The notes beneath the pieces are model-generated. The model saw only the letters and a program-made list of their open reading frames with translations, did no database searches and was not told the origin of the DNA. The translations under genes were made by a program, and so were the position numbers. Below are positions 1-8,910 of a stretch of 64,000 bases of DNA, in pieces (the first letter of the stretch is position 1; each line of letters starts with the position of its first letter). Where the stretch lies: the NCBI RefSeq assembly GCF_023074185.1, contig NZ_JADPKY010000054.1, positions 30,093 to 94,092 of the forward strand. The letters run 5' to 3'. The stretch is from Bradyrhizobium sp. 132 (GTDB lineage: Bacteria > Pseudomonadota > Alphaproteobacteria > Rhizobiales > Xanthobacteraceae).

Positions 1-232
1 GCGCCACTCGCCAGGCTCGCGCACAATCAGCTTCTTGCCGAAGATGTCCACGCTTCCGCCGGCACGGGTCTCCATGCGCTTCATCCGCGCCGTCCATTCC
101 CGGCCCGCTGGTCATGAGCACGGCAAGATAGCGCTTCAGCTCTTCGAGCGTCGCCCGTCCGCTGGGATGGCCGTCCAGGACCATGAGGATGGTGAGCTGA
201 AAACTCAACGCCACACTCCGCAACGAAACCAT
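1..232 (-). pseudogene. Frameshifted copy of a winged-helix-like small protein (5' part)
   Basis: Reading leftward from the ATG at 232, the product contains LSFQLTILMVLDG, LEELKRYLAVLMTSGP and, after a one-base frame change near 98-104, EWTARMKRM and FGKKLIVREPGEWR. This matches the intact protein at 40009-40440 segment by segment (VNFQVTVLKILVS, LKRDMAILATSGP, DWAARTKRM, LNGGWRITDKGRAVLEL). An extra G in the run that should encode S-G-P-E-W explains the shift. The 3' end lies outside the window. The family is unnamed to me. The pattern, helices followed by a W-R-I-T-D-K-G type wing, suggests a winged-helix DNA-binding fold, which is inference. It could also be a single-base sequencing error. 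Confidence 0.6.
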
Positions 233-359
233 TAAAATATGATCATGAGCCTACATCGGACCGTGCGGCTGTCCAGAACGAATTGGGAAGGGAACCGCAT
301 TTCTGGGCTTTCCTGCCGCGCGCAGTCCTTCCACCAGCGTTAACGGCTAAGACGGCTAT

Positions 360-790
360 TGGGGTACGGCTGAGACCCGCTTCAAAACCGTTGCGCAGTG
401 GACCGCCACTGTCTCAATTGGGTCAAAGCGTGCGGTCCGCACCGGAGGGATGACTCTGTTCTGCCCCGGAGTTCACCTGCCGCGGCACGGCGCAACCGAC
501 GCGATCGGCCACAAACAGAAGTCGCTCGGCCACTGGAGCATCTTAGCGGCGCATCCGCCCGGCGACGCCGTCTGGGCGAGGATCCACAGTGCTTGGAAAT
601 TTCGGTGTGAGCACACATCGAATTCAGGCCGATGCCCAAGGAATTGATGTTCCGGCGCGCTGCGGCTTGATGCTTGATGCTCGGCTTGGGAGGATTTTCG
701 GTGCCGGAATTGAGGGCCGCGGTGATCCGACTAAGAACGCTCCTGGAGGCTTCCGTCGGTGCTGTAAAAGACTAAAAAATGTCGAAGCCG
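360..790 (+). pseudogene. Degenerate IS481-family transposase relic
   Basis: No frame stays open, but pieces in shifting frames follow the order of an IS481-type DDE transposase. There is F-K-T-V-A-Q-W (family: K-T-V-x-K-W) near 378-398, a D-x-S-x-x-P-R-S-S-P-like piece near 450-485, and near 670-745 an L-G-R-I-x-G-x-G segment followed by G-D-P-T-K. The last matches the family block around K-L-G-R-I and G-D-x-T. The catalytic core downstream is missing and I found no terminal inverted repeats. This is an old decayed insertion; the family call rests on motif order only. Confidence 0.5.
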
Positions 791-1223
791 CCGGGTCTGG
801 AAGCGGCGAGTTAAGACGGCTCCGGTAGGATGACTTATACCGCATCAATGGTGGTCACCAGAGCGGCGCTTCTGCAGAGAACTCGGCGTCGCGATGGTAA
901 ATGTGCGCCTCCGCCTTCAGTCGGATTGAAGGCAGAGTACGGTTTTGCGTCGAAGCTCCGGCATCGGCTTGTTTCAATCTATTCAGATGACTGCGCACCG
1001 ACCAACCGTTTCGTCGCCCTTCACTTGCGACCGTTTTTGGTCGTTGCGAGGGCCACTGAGAGATTCGATAGCCCTTAACTGATTGCCTGCTAAGAGCTGC
1101 ACTCTGCTTTGCAGTTGGAGCGCAACGCCGCCAAGGAGCAGGTCAACCGAAGTGTTTCGATCGGAGATCGTTGCGGTATCGACGATCGGCGTCGCCGCGA
1201 TGGTCGTTTTTTGGGATCTCTGG
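791..1223. other. Gene-poor stretch
   Basis: No convincing gene. A short plus-strand frame ends in S-T-I-G-V-A-A-M-V-V-F-W-D-L-W-L just before 1230. It reads like the membrane tail of a small protein but has no well-placed start codon, so it is not called. Confidence 0.4.
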
Positions 1224-1868
1224 CTATGAGGCCTGCTCCGCCTTGACGGCGGCAACGGCCAGCATCGCGTCGTCGATCATGTTGCCCTGTGCCTTCAGGG
1301 CATTGCCGGCGCCGACGATATCCCGGACCTCTTTGTTCTGGCTGAGCTTCGACTTGCCGACCAGGCGTGTGATCTCGATCTCGATGCCGACGATCATCTT
1401 CAGCATCGTGTCGATGTAGTCCTTGGGGCTGTCGGTCATCTTCCAAGGATCGGCCTGTTTCGCCTCATGAATGCGCGTCAGGCGCGCGACCATGCCGCGG
1501 ACGTAACGCTCATCATCGCGGATTGTGACACGTCCGTACACATGCGCAACCATGTAGTTCCACGACGGGACCTGCTTCTTGAACTCGACCTTGCTCGGAT
1601 ACCAGTTCGGCGCGATGTAGGCATCCGCGGCGCGGAAGACGATCAGAACCTCATCACCGGTGGCGAGATCCTGCCAAACAGGGTTCGCACGAGCTACATG
1701 CGAATGAAGCACGCCCTGCTGACCTTCGTGCGCATGCAGTTCGAACGGAATATGATTCGCGTCGAGTCCACTCTTCCCGTTCGTAAAGAGGATGCCGAGC
1801 GGATTATTTTCAATGAGATCGTGAAGCACCTCGGCGCGAGCCTCAACGAAGTGCGGAGGGACGTACAT
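1224..1868 (-). CDS. FMN-binding negative transcriptional regulator, PaiB family
   Basis: The 214-residue product starts M-Y-V-P-P-H-F, the hallmark N-terminus of PaiB/YPO-type proteins. They adopt a split-barrel flavin-binding fold and were named from Bacillus PaiB, a repressor of sporulation and protease genes. Further family segments are L-G-I-L-F-T near residue 30 and P-S-W-N-Y-M-V-A-H-V-Y-G near 102-113. The length matches the family. A GGAG sits five bases before the ATG. It is transcribed leftward, downstream of the rubredoxin gene with a 65-bp gap, so the two may be cotranscribed. In alphaproteobacteria the role is usually unknown: a flavin-binding regulator or a small oxidoreductase are both possible. 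Confidence 0.85.
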   Translation of the reverse strand: MYVPPHFVEARAEVLHDLIENNPLGILFTNGKSGLDANHIPFELHAHEGQQGVLHSHVARANPVWQDLATGDEVLIVFRAADAYIAPNWYPSKVEFKKQVPSWNYMVAHVYGRVTIRDDERYVRGMVARLTRIHEAKQADPWKMTDSPKDYIDTMLKMIVGIEIEITRLVGKSKLSQNKEVRDIVGAGNALKAQGNMIDDAMLAVAAVKAEQAS

Positions 1869-1933
1869 GACAACTCCTTGGCTATTGCAGGACGCTGTGC
1901 ACCCTTGGGTCGCGCAGCATCAACAGGCTTGGT

Positions 1934-2152
1934 TCAGACCTCGGTCATCTCGAATTCACTCTTGCCAGCACCACAGTCGGGGCAGATCCAATCTGCGGGC
2001 ACGTCCTCCCAGCGGGTGCCGGGCGGAATGCCCTCGTCAGGCCATCCGTCTCGCTCGTTGTAAATGAGCCCGCACAGCGCACACATCCAGGTTTTGTAGA
2101 CGGGCGCATCGCCTGGGATTTCCGTGTTCACGTGAGCAGTTTCGTTGCTCAT
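1934..2152 (-). CDS. Rubredoxin
   Basis: A 72-residue one-iron electron carrier. The two metal-binding pairs are clear: C-A-L-C-G-L-I-Y-N in the middle and [11 protein letters not shown] near the end, with the family's [11 protein letters not shown] between them. The start chosen is M-S-N-E-T-A-H, because AGGGGAAG precedes it at a good distance; a longer frame to 2185 lacks such a site. The roughly 18-residue lead before the domain is longer than in minimal rubredoxins. It probably passes electrons from a flavoprotein reductase to a hydroxylase or oxidoreductase. No alkane hydroxylase is nearby, so the partner is unknown; the flavoprotein downstream is one candidate. Confidence 0.93.
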   Translation of the reverse strand: MSNETAHVNTEIPGDAPVYKTWMCALCGLIYNERDGWPDEGIPPGTRWEDVPADWICPDCGAGKSEFEMTEV

Positions 2153-2453
2153 GACAACTTCCCCTATTCCTGTGGCAGGGTTCACGAGTTCGATTTAGGG
2201 CAAGGCTGGCCTATCCAACAGTGCCAGATAAATGCAGTTTACCGGACCAGTTTCTTGCCTGCGATACTACTCTTCCCTTTGTTTCGCCGATCGTGATCAT
2301 CACCTGCACCTTGCGTTTGCTGGCGTGCCGATGCTGCGCCATCGCGCGGGTGGCGCGTTCGTCGAGATACGCCTCATCTTGGGGCTCTTGTTGCCTGGAG
2401 TGCCTGTCGTCTTTATTGGCCCGCGAAGCGACCTGCTCTTGAACGAATGAAGC
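2153..2453. other. Intergenic stretch between rubredoxin and tctA
   Basis: Upstream region of the leftward rubredoxin gene and downstream region of the leftward tctA. A 70-codon plus-strand frame (2232-2450) has no ribosome-binding site and no recognisable motif; I do not call it. Confidence 0.4.
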
Positions 2454-4007
2454 TCACTCGGCAGGCCGGGCGGTCGAGACGGCGTTCCCCTCCGCATTGT
2501 CGAGCGCCGCAAGAGCCTTCGGCTTGCGCAAACGCACATAGACCTGCGCCGCCAGAAGCGTCACGCAAAGAAAAAGAAAGAACGCGCTGATCGGCCGCTC
2601 GACGAAAATCATGGCGTCGCCGCGCGAGACCAGCAGCGAGCGGCGAAAGTTCTCCTCCAAGCGTGGCCCCAGGACAAAGCCGAGCAGGATCGAGGCCGGG
2701 TGGAAATCGAGCAGCAGGAGTAGATAGCCGATCAATCCGACGACGACGGTCTCGCCGACCTGGAACATGTCGTTGTTGGTCGAGTAGACGCCGATCGCGA
2801 CGAAGAACAGCGCGCTTGGATAGAGATATTTATACGGAATCATGAGGAGCTTCACCCACAGCCCGATCAGCGGGACGTTGAGCAAGACCAGCATGACGTT
2901 GCCGATCCAGAAGCTCGCGATCAGGCCCCAAAAGATGTCGGGGTGCTCTTTGATCAGTTGGGGACCGGGTACGATGCCCTGAATCATCAGCGCACCCAGG
3001 ATCAGCGCCATGACTGCGTCCCCGGGAATACCAAGGCTCATTGTCGGAATGAAGTCGCCCTGTACCGACGAATGCGTCGACGCCTCTGGACAGGCGACGC
3101 CTTCGATCATGCCGGTGCCGAACTTCTCCGGCGTCTTCGAAATCTTTTTCTCGGCTGCGTAGGAGATAAAGGAAGCGATCGTTGGTCCCGTTCCCGGAAT
3201 GAGCGAGCAAAGGCTCCCGATGACGGTGCCGCGCAACATCGCAGGGATGGAACGGCGCAGTTCGTCGCGTGATGGGCGCAGATCGCGCAAACCGACTTTC
3301 GAATAGCGCGTGTTCACCTCGGAGTATTGGTTCACGCTCTTCATGAACTCGGCGATACCAAATAGGCCGAGAGCGAGTCCGACGAGTTCGATGCCGTCAA
3401 GGAGATTCGGGATGCCGAAGGTGAAGCGCTCCGAGCCGGTCTCGACATCCGTTCCCACGATTCCTAGAAACAGGCCGAGCAACGTCATGGCGATGCCTTT
3501 GAGAGGCGAGCCTTTCGCCAGCGTCGAACCGGCGAGCAGGCCCAGAAGCATCAGCGAGCATATTTCAGTTGGACCGAACTCCAGCGCGACCTTCACCAGC
3601 ACCGGAGCCAGAAAGATCATTTCCAGGATGCCCCAGGAAGCGCCGACGAACGACGATAGGACCGTGATGCCGAGCGCCGCACCGCCGCGGCCCTGCTTCG
3701 TCAGCGGAAACCCATCGAGGCACGTCACCGCGTGCGGCGGATGGCACGGTAAGTTGAGCAGGATCGAACAAATCGCGCCGCCGTATTGGGCCCCATAGAA
3801 AACCCCTGACAGCATCAGGATGGCGCCGACCGGCTTGATGCCGAACGTCAGCGGCAGCAGCACCGAGATGGTGGCGAGTGGCCCCATTCCCGGCAGGACG
3901 CCCACCATGTTACCTACGAGGACGCCGACAAAACACCACATGAAATTCTGCGGCTCGAAAGCGACACCAAAGCCGTACCAGAGATCGGAAAGCGCGCTCG
4001 CGAACAT
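2454..4007 (-). CDS. tctA: Tripartite tricarboxylate transporter, large membrane subunit (TctA family)
   Basis: At 517 residues it has the expected TctA length and a hydrophobic pattern of about a dozen membrane segments. The family signature lies near residues 36-50 (M-V-G-V-L-P-G-M-G-P followed by T-I-S-V-L-L-P), with a second G-x-x-P-G-T-G-P copy near 268-276. TctA is the ion-coupled permease that takes a carboxylate delivered by a periplasmic TctC-type protein. It is the last gene of the leftward operon, with tctB ending one base away. The matching binding protein is at 10784-11777 but is frameshifted. The substrate cannot be read from sequence; given the CoA-transferase and acyl-CoA dehydrogenase upstream, an organic acid is likely. 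Confidence 0.93.
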   Translation of the reverse strand: MFASALSDLWYGFGVAFEPQNFMWCFVGVLVGNMVGVLPGMGPLATISVLLPLTFGIKPVGAILMLSGVFYGAQYGGAICSILLNLPCHPPHAVTCLDGFPLTKQGRGGAALGITVLSSFVGASWGILEMIFLAPVLVKVALEFGPTEICSLMLLGLLAGSTLAKGSPLKGIAMTLLGLFLGIVGTDVETGSERFTFGIPNLLDGIELVGLALGLFGIAEFMKSVNQYSEVNTRYSKVGLRDLRPSRDELRRSIPAMLRGTVIGSLCSLIPGTGPTIASFISYAAEKKISKTPEKFGTGMIEGVACPEASTHSSVQGDFIPTMSLGIPGDAVMALILGALMIQGIVPGPQLIKEHPDIFWGLIASFWIGNVMLVLLNVPLIGLWVKLLMIPYKYLYPSALFFVAIGVYSTNNDMFQVGETVVVGLIGYLLLLLDFHPASILLGFVLGPRLEENFRRSLLVSRGDAMIFVERPISAFFLFLCVTLLAAQVYVRLRKPKALAALDNAEGNAVSTARPAE

Positions 4008-4475
4008 CTAAAACCCCCAACGGTACAGCGGGAAAGGAACCTTCAGCACGTAGGAAAAGAGGAGACAGCCGACGACCGCGACGACCGCGGCCAGGACGGC
4101 CGATCCTTTCAGCGTGGCGGTCCTGTCGCCGAGCGCGGAGACGAAGACGCACATGAAGGTGGCCGCGGCCATTCCGAAATAGAGGCCGAAGAGGACGAAC
4201 ATCAGAGGACCCGCGAGGATGCAGGCCCAGCCACGCCATTCCATCGCCGCGGGCAAGACGCGCTCTCCCTCTTCGAGAGGCGTCGCCAATCCGGTGACGA
4301 AGATCAGGGCTCCGACGAGAACCATCATGAGGCCGAGCATCAACGGAAACATGCCCGGTCCCACGTGCGCGAAGGTCCCGAGCGAATATGTTGCTGAGTT
4401 GACGCCGATCCCGGCGCCCAGCAGCACCATGAGCAGCCCGGCGTAGAAGTCCTTCTTCCGCAGCATCATCGGCAT
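4008..4475 (-). CDS. tctB: Tripartite tricarboxylate transporter, small membrane subunit (TctB family)
   Basis: A 155-residue protein with four hydrophobic segments, the usual size and topology of TctB. The first helix lies at about residues 10-28, the second near 38-62, and the last two near 88-140. TctB is the small accessory subunit of the TctABC transporter and always accompanies TctA. The start has a GAGGTG site just upstream. It abuts tctA (adjacent stop and start) and follows the XRE-cupin regulator by ten bases, so the three are cotranscribed. TctB is the least conserved subunit, so the call rests on size, hydrophobicity and position. Confidence 0.9.
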   Translation of the reverse strand: MPMMLRKKDFYAGLLMVLLGAGIGVNSATYSLGTFAHVGPGMFPLMLGLMMVLVGALIFVTGLATPLEEGERVLPAAMEWRGWACILAGPLMFVLFGLYFGMAAATFMCVFVSALGDRTATLKGSAVLAAVVAVVGCLLFSYVLKVPFPLYRWGF

Positions 4476-4485
4476 ATCGGCACCT

Positions 4486-5019
4486 CTAGTTGGTTTTGGT
4501 CGCTATCACGACGAGCGCCGAGGCTGGTTCGGAAGACACCTGCGTCAGTTTGTGCGGAATCGTGGAGTCGAACTGGACGCAATCGCCCGGCTTCAATGTC
4601 TCCTTGCGCTTTCCGATGACGAGCTCGATCCGGCCGGAGAGAATGAACAGGATTTCCTCACCTTCGTGGTGACTCATGATGCGACCGCGTTTCGCCGTCT
4701 TGGTCGGTCGCACGATAAAGGCGCGCATGGTGCGGTCGGGAGCCAGACCGGCGACTAGCGACAGGTGCGTGTCGACGTCGCCGGCCTTCCCGTTCTTCGC
4801 GCGGACAATCGTGATCGGGTCGTGGTCGTCCGGCTGGCCGTAGAAGCGGTCTAAGGTCGTTCCGAGAGCCGCGGCGATCTTGAGGGCGGAGCCTATCGAC
4901 GGAGAGGAGAGCCCGCGTTCCAGCTTGGAAAGATAGCTGCGGGTCAAACCGGAATCGGCGGCAAGCTGCTCCAGCGTCATGCCGCTCTGCACGCGAAGGA
5001 ATTTGAGGTTGAGTGTCAT
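4486..5019 (-). CDS. XRE-family regulator with C-terminal cupin domain
   Basis: A 177-residue regulator. The N-terminal helix-turn-helix covers about residues 8-65, with the recognition segment T-R-S-Y-L-S-K-L-E-R-G and then S-P-S-I. The C-terminal half (about 105-175) is a small cupin barrel, with S-H-H-E-G-E-E then a G-D-C-V-Q-F-D and I-P-H-K pattern. Such proteins sense a small ligand in the cupin and repress or activate the neighbouring catabolic or transport genes. It sits inside the leftward operon between the oxidoreductase and tctB, so it most likely controls this operon and itself. The ligand is unknown. Confidence 0.9.
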   Translation of the reverse strand: MTLNLKFLRVQSGMTLEQLAADSGLTRSYLSKLERGLSSPSIGSALKIAAALGTTLDRFYGQPDDHDPITIVRAKNGKAGDVDTHLSLVAGLAPDRTMRAFIVRPTKTAKRGRIMSHHEGEEILFILSGRIELVIGKRKETLKPGDCVQFDSTIPHKLTQVSSEPASALVVIATKTN

Positions 5020-5106
5020 TGCGCTCGGCTCTTTCCCAAGTTATTGCCCGCATCGATCTCGCACCAAACCACCGATAGTTCAAACCTTAGAACGGGTGCC
5101 GACTGA

Positions 5107-6057
5107 TCACAGATCCAGCACTAGCCGTTGTCCGGCGCAATCGCCCACGCAGACGATGAGCTCATTCTGCCGCTCAGCAGGCGAAAGCACGCGATCGCGA
5201 TGGATGGGGGGCCCTTCGGTCCAGCGCGTGCGGCAGGCGCCACAGATGCCGCCGCCGCAGGACACGGGGACGTCGACGCCGAGGGCATCGAGCGTTCCGA
5301 GAAGACCAACATCTGGCGTGACAGTTGCAAGCTTCTGGCTCGCCGACAGATACAGCTCGTAGGGAGGCACGTCGCTTCGGGCGATGGCCTTGGGCGGGGT
5401 GAACATTTCGATGTGTTTGCGCTTTTCCGGCCAGGCCGAGACGGCATCTTCGAAAGCCTTCAGCATCGCTGCGGGTCCGCAGCAGGCCGCTAGGCCACAT
5501 CTGGCAAATTCCCCGACAATTTCGGCGATGACGGGCTTGGCCTGCGCGGTCGTATCGTAGAGGCGGACACGGCCTGCTCCGATTGCCGGCGCGATCATGT
5601 CGGTCAGGACCGGTCGTCCGCGGCTGGTCCAGTGCAGCACGTAGTTCGAGCGCCCTCGTCGTTCGAGATGCCGAATTGCGGAGATGAACGGGGTTACACC
5701 GATGCCTCCCGCGAGGAATACGTTCGTTCCCTCCTGGTCCAGTGCGATCCCGCCGCGCGGCAGCGAGACCGAAATCGGCTGTCCCGCCTCCACGCGATCG
5801 TGCAGGAAGTTCGAGCCGCCGCGTCCTTCGCGTTCGCGCTTCACCGCGATCACGTAGCGCCGATCATCGTCCGGTTCATTGCAGAGCGAATAGGTCCGGA
5901 CGAGACCCTGGTCCAGGTGAACGTCCATATGGGCCCCGGCCCGAAAGGGTGGCAGCTCCCAATCGTCCTGGTCGACCAGCGTGAAGCGCTTGGTGTCGTT
6001 GCCGAGATCCTCGACCTTCGAGACGACGGTGGAGACCGTCTTGATCGCCTTCGCCAT
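5107..6057 (-). CDS. PDR/VanB-type flavin and 2Fe-2S oxidoreductase
   Basis: A 316-residue reductase with three modules. The flavin-binding domain (about 1-105) carries R-T-Y-S at 54-57. The NAD-binding domain (about 108-225) carries G-G-I-G-V-T-P-F. A plant-type 2Fe-2S domain at the C-terminus has C-G-G-G-I-C-G-A-C plus a late cysteine in V-C-V-G-D-C. This is the layout of phthalate dioxygenase reductase and VanB, which pass electrons from NAD(P)H to an oxygenase or a molybdenum enzyme. Its ATG follows directly on the stop of the MOSC gene, so the two are coupled. Fused MOSC-reductase proteins exist in other bacteria, which suggests a joint system. No Rieske oxygenase is visible in the window. 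Confidence 0.9.
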   Translation of the reverse strand: MAKAIKTVSTVVSKVEDLGNDTKRFTLVDQDDWELPPFRAGAHMDVHLDQGLVRTYSLCNEPDDDRRYVIAVKREREGRGGSNFLHDRVEAGQPISVSLPRGGIALDQEGTNVFLAGGIGVTPFISAIRHLERRGRSNYVLHWTSRGRPVLTDMIAPAIGAGRVRLYDTTAQAKPVIAEIVGEFARCGLAACCGPAAMLKAFEDAVSAWPEKRKHIEMFTPPKAIARSDVPPYELYLSASQKLATVTPDVGLLGTLDALGVDVPVSCGGGICGACRTRWTEGPPIHRDRVLSPAERQNELIVCVGDCAGQRLVLDL

Positions 6058-6570
6058 CTAGATCGGCCTCACGGCGTCGCCTACGCGTAGCGTGCCCCCT
6101 GCGATGATCTTGCAGTTTAGCCCCGACCGGTTGATCAACGGATCGAAGACGGACTTGCCGAGTATCTCCTCGATGTGCCGGCACGGCGTTGAAAGGCGGG
6201 TCGCCTCGACAATCGCTTCTCCGAGCCGGAAGCGACGGCCGACGAGATGATTCAGCGGGACGCCTTCGACGGTGACGTTCCGGCGATGTTCCTCGGGCAG
6301 CAACTCAATCTTGTGGTCGCGTTGCAGGGCCTCGAGCGTCTCCATCTCGAACAGGGTGACCTGCCGCCCCTCCTCCGGCTTGTGGGAGTAGAATCCTGTT
6401 TCCTGGCCGGCGAAATATCGATCGCCCTCGATACCGCGTCCAGCGACGAGCTCGAGCGAGGGAAACGAGCGCATCGGCAAAAAGGCACGCGGGGTCTTGT
6501 GCAAAAAGCGGACGACGCCCTGCCAGGACATGGTGACCTCGGGCTCATCGATTGCGGTCGCGTCCATCAT
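6058..6570 (-). CDS. MOSC-domain protein
   Basis: About 170 residues and a single MOSC domain. MOSC domains bind molybdenum cofactor or carry activated sulfur through a conserved cysteine. The conserved end block is visible: L-S-T-P-C-R-H-I-E-E-I with the key cysteine, then G-L-N-C-K-I-I-A-G-G-T-L-R-V-G-D. The start at 6570 (or the next ATG at 6567) is preferred because GGAGAG lies immediately upstream; the longer frame to 6606 has none. The stop codon touches the start of the reductase gene. By analogy with YiiM, YcbX and mARC proteins, the pair may reduce N-hydroxylated compounds or S-oxides, but that is inference. Confidence 0.88.
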   Translation of the reverse strand: MMDATAIDEPEVTMSWQGVVRFLHKTPRAFLPMRSFPSLELVAGRGIEGDRYFAGQETGFYSHKPEEGRQVTLFEMETLEALQRDHKIELLPEEHRRNVTVEGVPLNHLVGRRFRLGEAIVEATRLSTPCRHIEEILGKSVFDPLINRSGLNCKIIAGGTLRVGDAVRPI

Positions 6571-6602
6571 GTTCTCTCCATGGGCCTTAATCCGAACTGG
6601 TC

Positions 6603-8236
6603 TCAACGTGATGCGGCGAGCGATTTGTCAAGGGTCTGGCGCACGTCTGATCGCACCTCGATGACGACCGGTCCCTTGGTCGTCATCGCCTCCGCGACGG
6701 TCCCGGGGGCACATTCCGCATCCTCGATGACGAAGCCGGTCGCGCCGAAGGCGCGCGCCAAAGCGGCAAAGTCGGGATTCGAAAGATCCGTGCCGTACGG
6801 ACGATCGGGATAGGCACGCTCCTGGTGCGACCGGATGGTCCCGTAGGACTGGTTATTGGATACGACGATCGTGAGGTTCGCGCCTCTGGCGAAGGCCGTC
6901 GCAAGCTCATTGCCCGTCATCAGGAAGCCGCCGTCTCCGCAGAAGGCAACCACCTGCCGCTCCGGAAAGCGAAGGCTGGCAGCGAGCCCGGACGGGACCC
7001 CACTGCCCATCGCCCCGCAAGCCGAGCCGAGCAGCCGCGCGGTCGGCTCGAGGCTGAAGATGCGATGGACCCATCCGGCGAAATTGCCTGAATCCGTCGT
7101 GACGATGCCATCGGGCCTGAAGTGCGCGGCGATCGCCGCCACCGCGTGACCGAAGACGTCCGCCGATGGTACGCCGAACTGAGGCCAACCATGCGTGGCC
7201 GTCCGCGCCGCGGCAGCCGCGGAGGACCACTCGGCGCAGGCCCGCGCCGTCGCGGGAGCTGCGAGCATGGCCGACACGAATGCATGCGATCCAGAGACGA
7301 CCGCGACGTCGGTTCGGACGCGCTTTCCGATCGCATCGGGATCTGGATAGACATGGACCAATGGCTGGCGAGGCTCGGCCTGTCTCGGAAACGCAAAGCC
7401 GAGCGAGGACAGATCGCCCAGACGTGTTCCGACGGCAACGACGAGGTCGGCGCGTTCGAGCAGTTTCACATGAGGCTGAGACGTGAAGAACCCGAACTGA
7501 CCCGCCCACAGCGGGTGAGAGTTCGGGAACTGGTCCTGCATTTTGTTCATAGTGACGACCGGCACGTTCCATTTCTCGGAAAACGCGATCAGATCTTGGC
7601 GGAACGATGCCGTCCGGCATTCGCCTCCGACCAGCAGGATCGGCCGCTCCGCGGCCCTCAACGCCGCCCTCGCCTGTTCAATGGCCGCAGCACCGGGCTC
7701 CGGACGCACAGCTCCGTTGGCTCTGGCCACAAATCCCCTTCAAGGAGATCTTCCGGCAGTTCGATGGCGACGGGACCTGGCGTTCCCGCATGGGCCACGG
7801 CGAACGCGCGGGCCATCATCTCTGGAACGAGATCCGCCGAGCTCAGACGCACCGACCACTTCAGCACGCCATCGAAAGATCGGCCACAGTCGATCTCCTG
7901 CACCGCGTTCCTTGCGAGGTTCGGACGATCGACCTGACCGATCAGCATCACCAGCGGAATCGCCTCCTGCGCGGCCACATGCAACCCGAGCGCTGCGTTG
8001 AAGGCGCCCGGACCACGGCTCGTCATCACGACGCCTGCGCGCCCTGTGAGTTTGGCGTCAGCGACCGCCGCGAGGCTCGCGCTTCCTTCGTGCCGGCAAG
8101 TCACCAGATCGAAATCGTTACGGTCGCGCAGCGCGTCCAGCAGCGCCAGAAAGCTTTCTCCCGGGACGCCGAAGGCCCTGTCCACCCCGTGCGCGACGAG
8201 ACAGTCCGCGACGAGTTCCGCGACGCGATAGGTCAT
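6603..8236 (-). pseudogene. Thiamine-diphosphate-dependent enzyme (acetolactate synthase/decarboxylase type), frameshifted
   Basis: Two adjacent frames form one enzyme. The N-terminal half (to about 7731) has the pyrimidine-binding domain, with catalytic Glu in C-R-H-E-G-S-A-S near residue 50. The C-terminal half has the central domain and the diphosphate domain, with G-D-G-G-F ending in S-N-N about 28 residues on, the classic cofactor motif. At 7730/7731 the frame slips by one missing base: V-A-R-A-N-G-A-V should follow L-L-E-G-D. Restoring one base gives 1635 nt, about 544 residues, the normal family length. It overlaps the CoA-transferase beta gene in an ATGA. The substrate, a 2-oxo acid or acyl-CoA, is not determinable. 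An assembly indel would make it intact. Confidence 0.85.
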
Positions 8237-8910
8237 GCGACGCTCCCGTCCTGCCTGATGGTCAGGGGATCGCCCATGACGCGCAGTGGCGCCTCCGTCC
8301 GATCTCGCAGTGCCTCGATCGCGAGGCCGTCAAGTAGGGCCCGAACGGCAAGGCCATCCTCGGTTACGTCGATGATGCAGAGGTTGGTGAAGATGCGGGT
8401 CACCACTCCGCGCGCCGTGAGCGGATACCCACATCGCTCCACGATGCGGGAGCGGCCATCCTTGGTGGTGTGGTCCATCATTACCCAGATCGACTTGGCG
8501 CCGACCGCCAGATCGATGGCTCCGCCGATGCCGGGCGGAGACCCGTTGTCACCCGTCGTCCAGTTGGCGAGATCACCGTCCTTGGACACCTGAAAGGCGC
8601 CGAGCACGGCCACGTCGAGATGACCGCCTCGCATCATCGCGAACGAGAGGCTGGAGTCGAAGTAGGAACCGCCGGTCCGGAGCGAGATGGGCATCTTCCC
8701 TGCATTGATGAGATCCCAGTCCTCTTCGCCCGCAGCCGGCTTCGGACCCACGTTGAGGACTCCGTTCTCGCTGTGAAGGATCACGCCAGACCCCTCCGGC
8801 AGGTAGTCAGCGACGTGCGTCGGGGCGCCGATACCGAGATTGACGAATCCTTCCTGCGGCAGATGAAGTGCGACCATGCGCGCCAGCGCATCGCGTGCAA
8901 GCGGTGTCAT
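8233..8910 (-). CDS. CoA-transferase, beta subunit (family I)
   Basis: The beta half of a two-subunit 3-oxoacid-type CoA-transferase, which moves CoA from a donor acyl-CoA to a free carboxylate through a glutamyl-CoA intermediate. The catalytic Glu lies in H-S-E-N-G-V-L-N-V-G-P near residue 50, and G-D-N-G-S-P-P-G-I-G-G-A-I-D-L-A is a family block. The start M-T-P-L-A-R-D-A-L is chosen because AAGGAG precedes it and its ATG overlaps the alpha-subunit stop (ATGA). The product is 225 residues, a normal length. Operon partners suggest it activates the carboxylate imported by the Tct system, but the acid is unknown. A second beta subunit lies at the right end of the window (63671-64000). Confidence 0.92.
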   Translation of the reverse strand: MTPLARDALARMVALHLPQEGFVNLGIGAPTHVADYLPEGSGVILHSENGVLNVGPKPAAGEEDWDLINAGKMPISLRTGGSYFDSSLSFAMMRGGHLDVAVLGAFQVSKDGDLANWTTGDNGSPPGIGGAIDLAVGAKSIWVMMDHTTKDGRSRIVERCGYPLTARGVVTRIFTNLCIIDVTEDGLAVRALLDGLAIEALRDRTEAPLRVMGDPLTIRQDGSVA

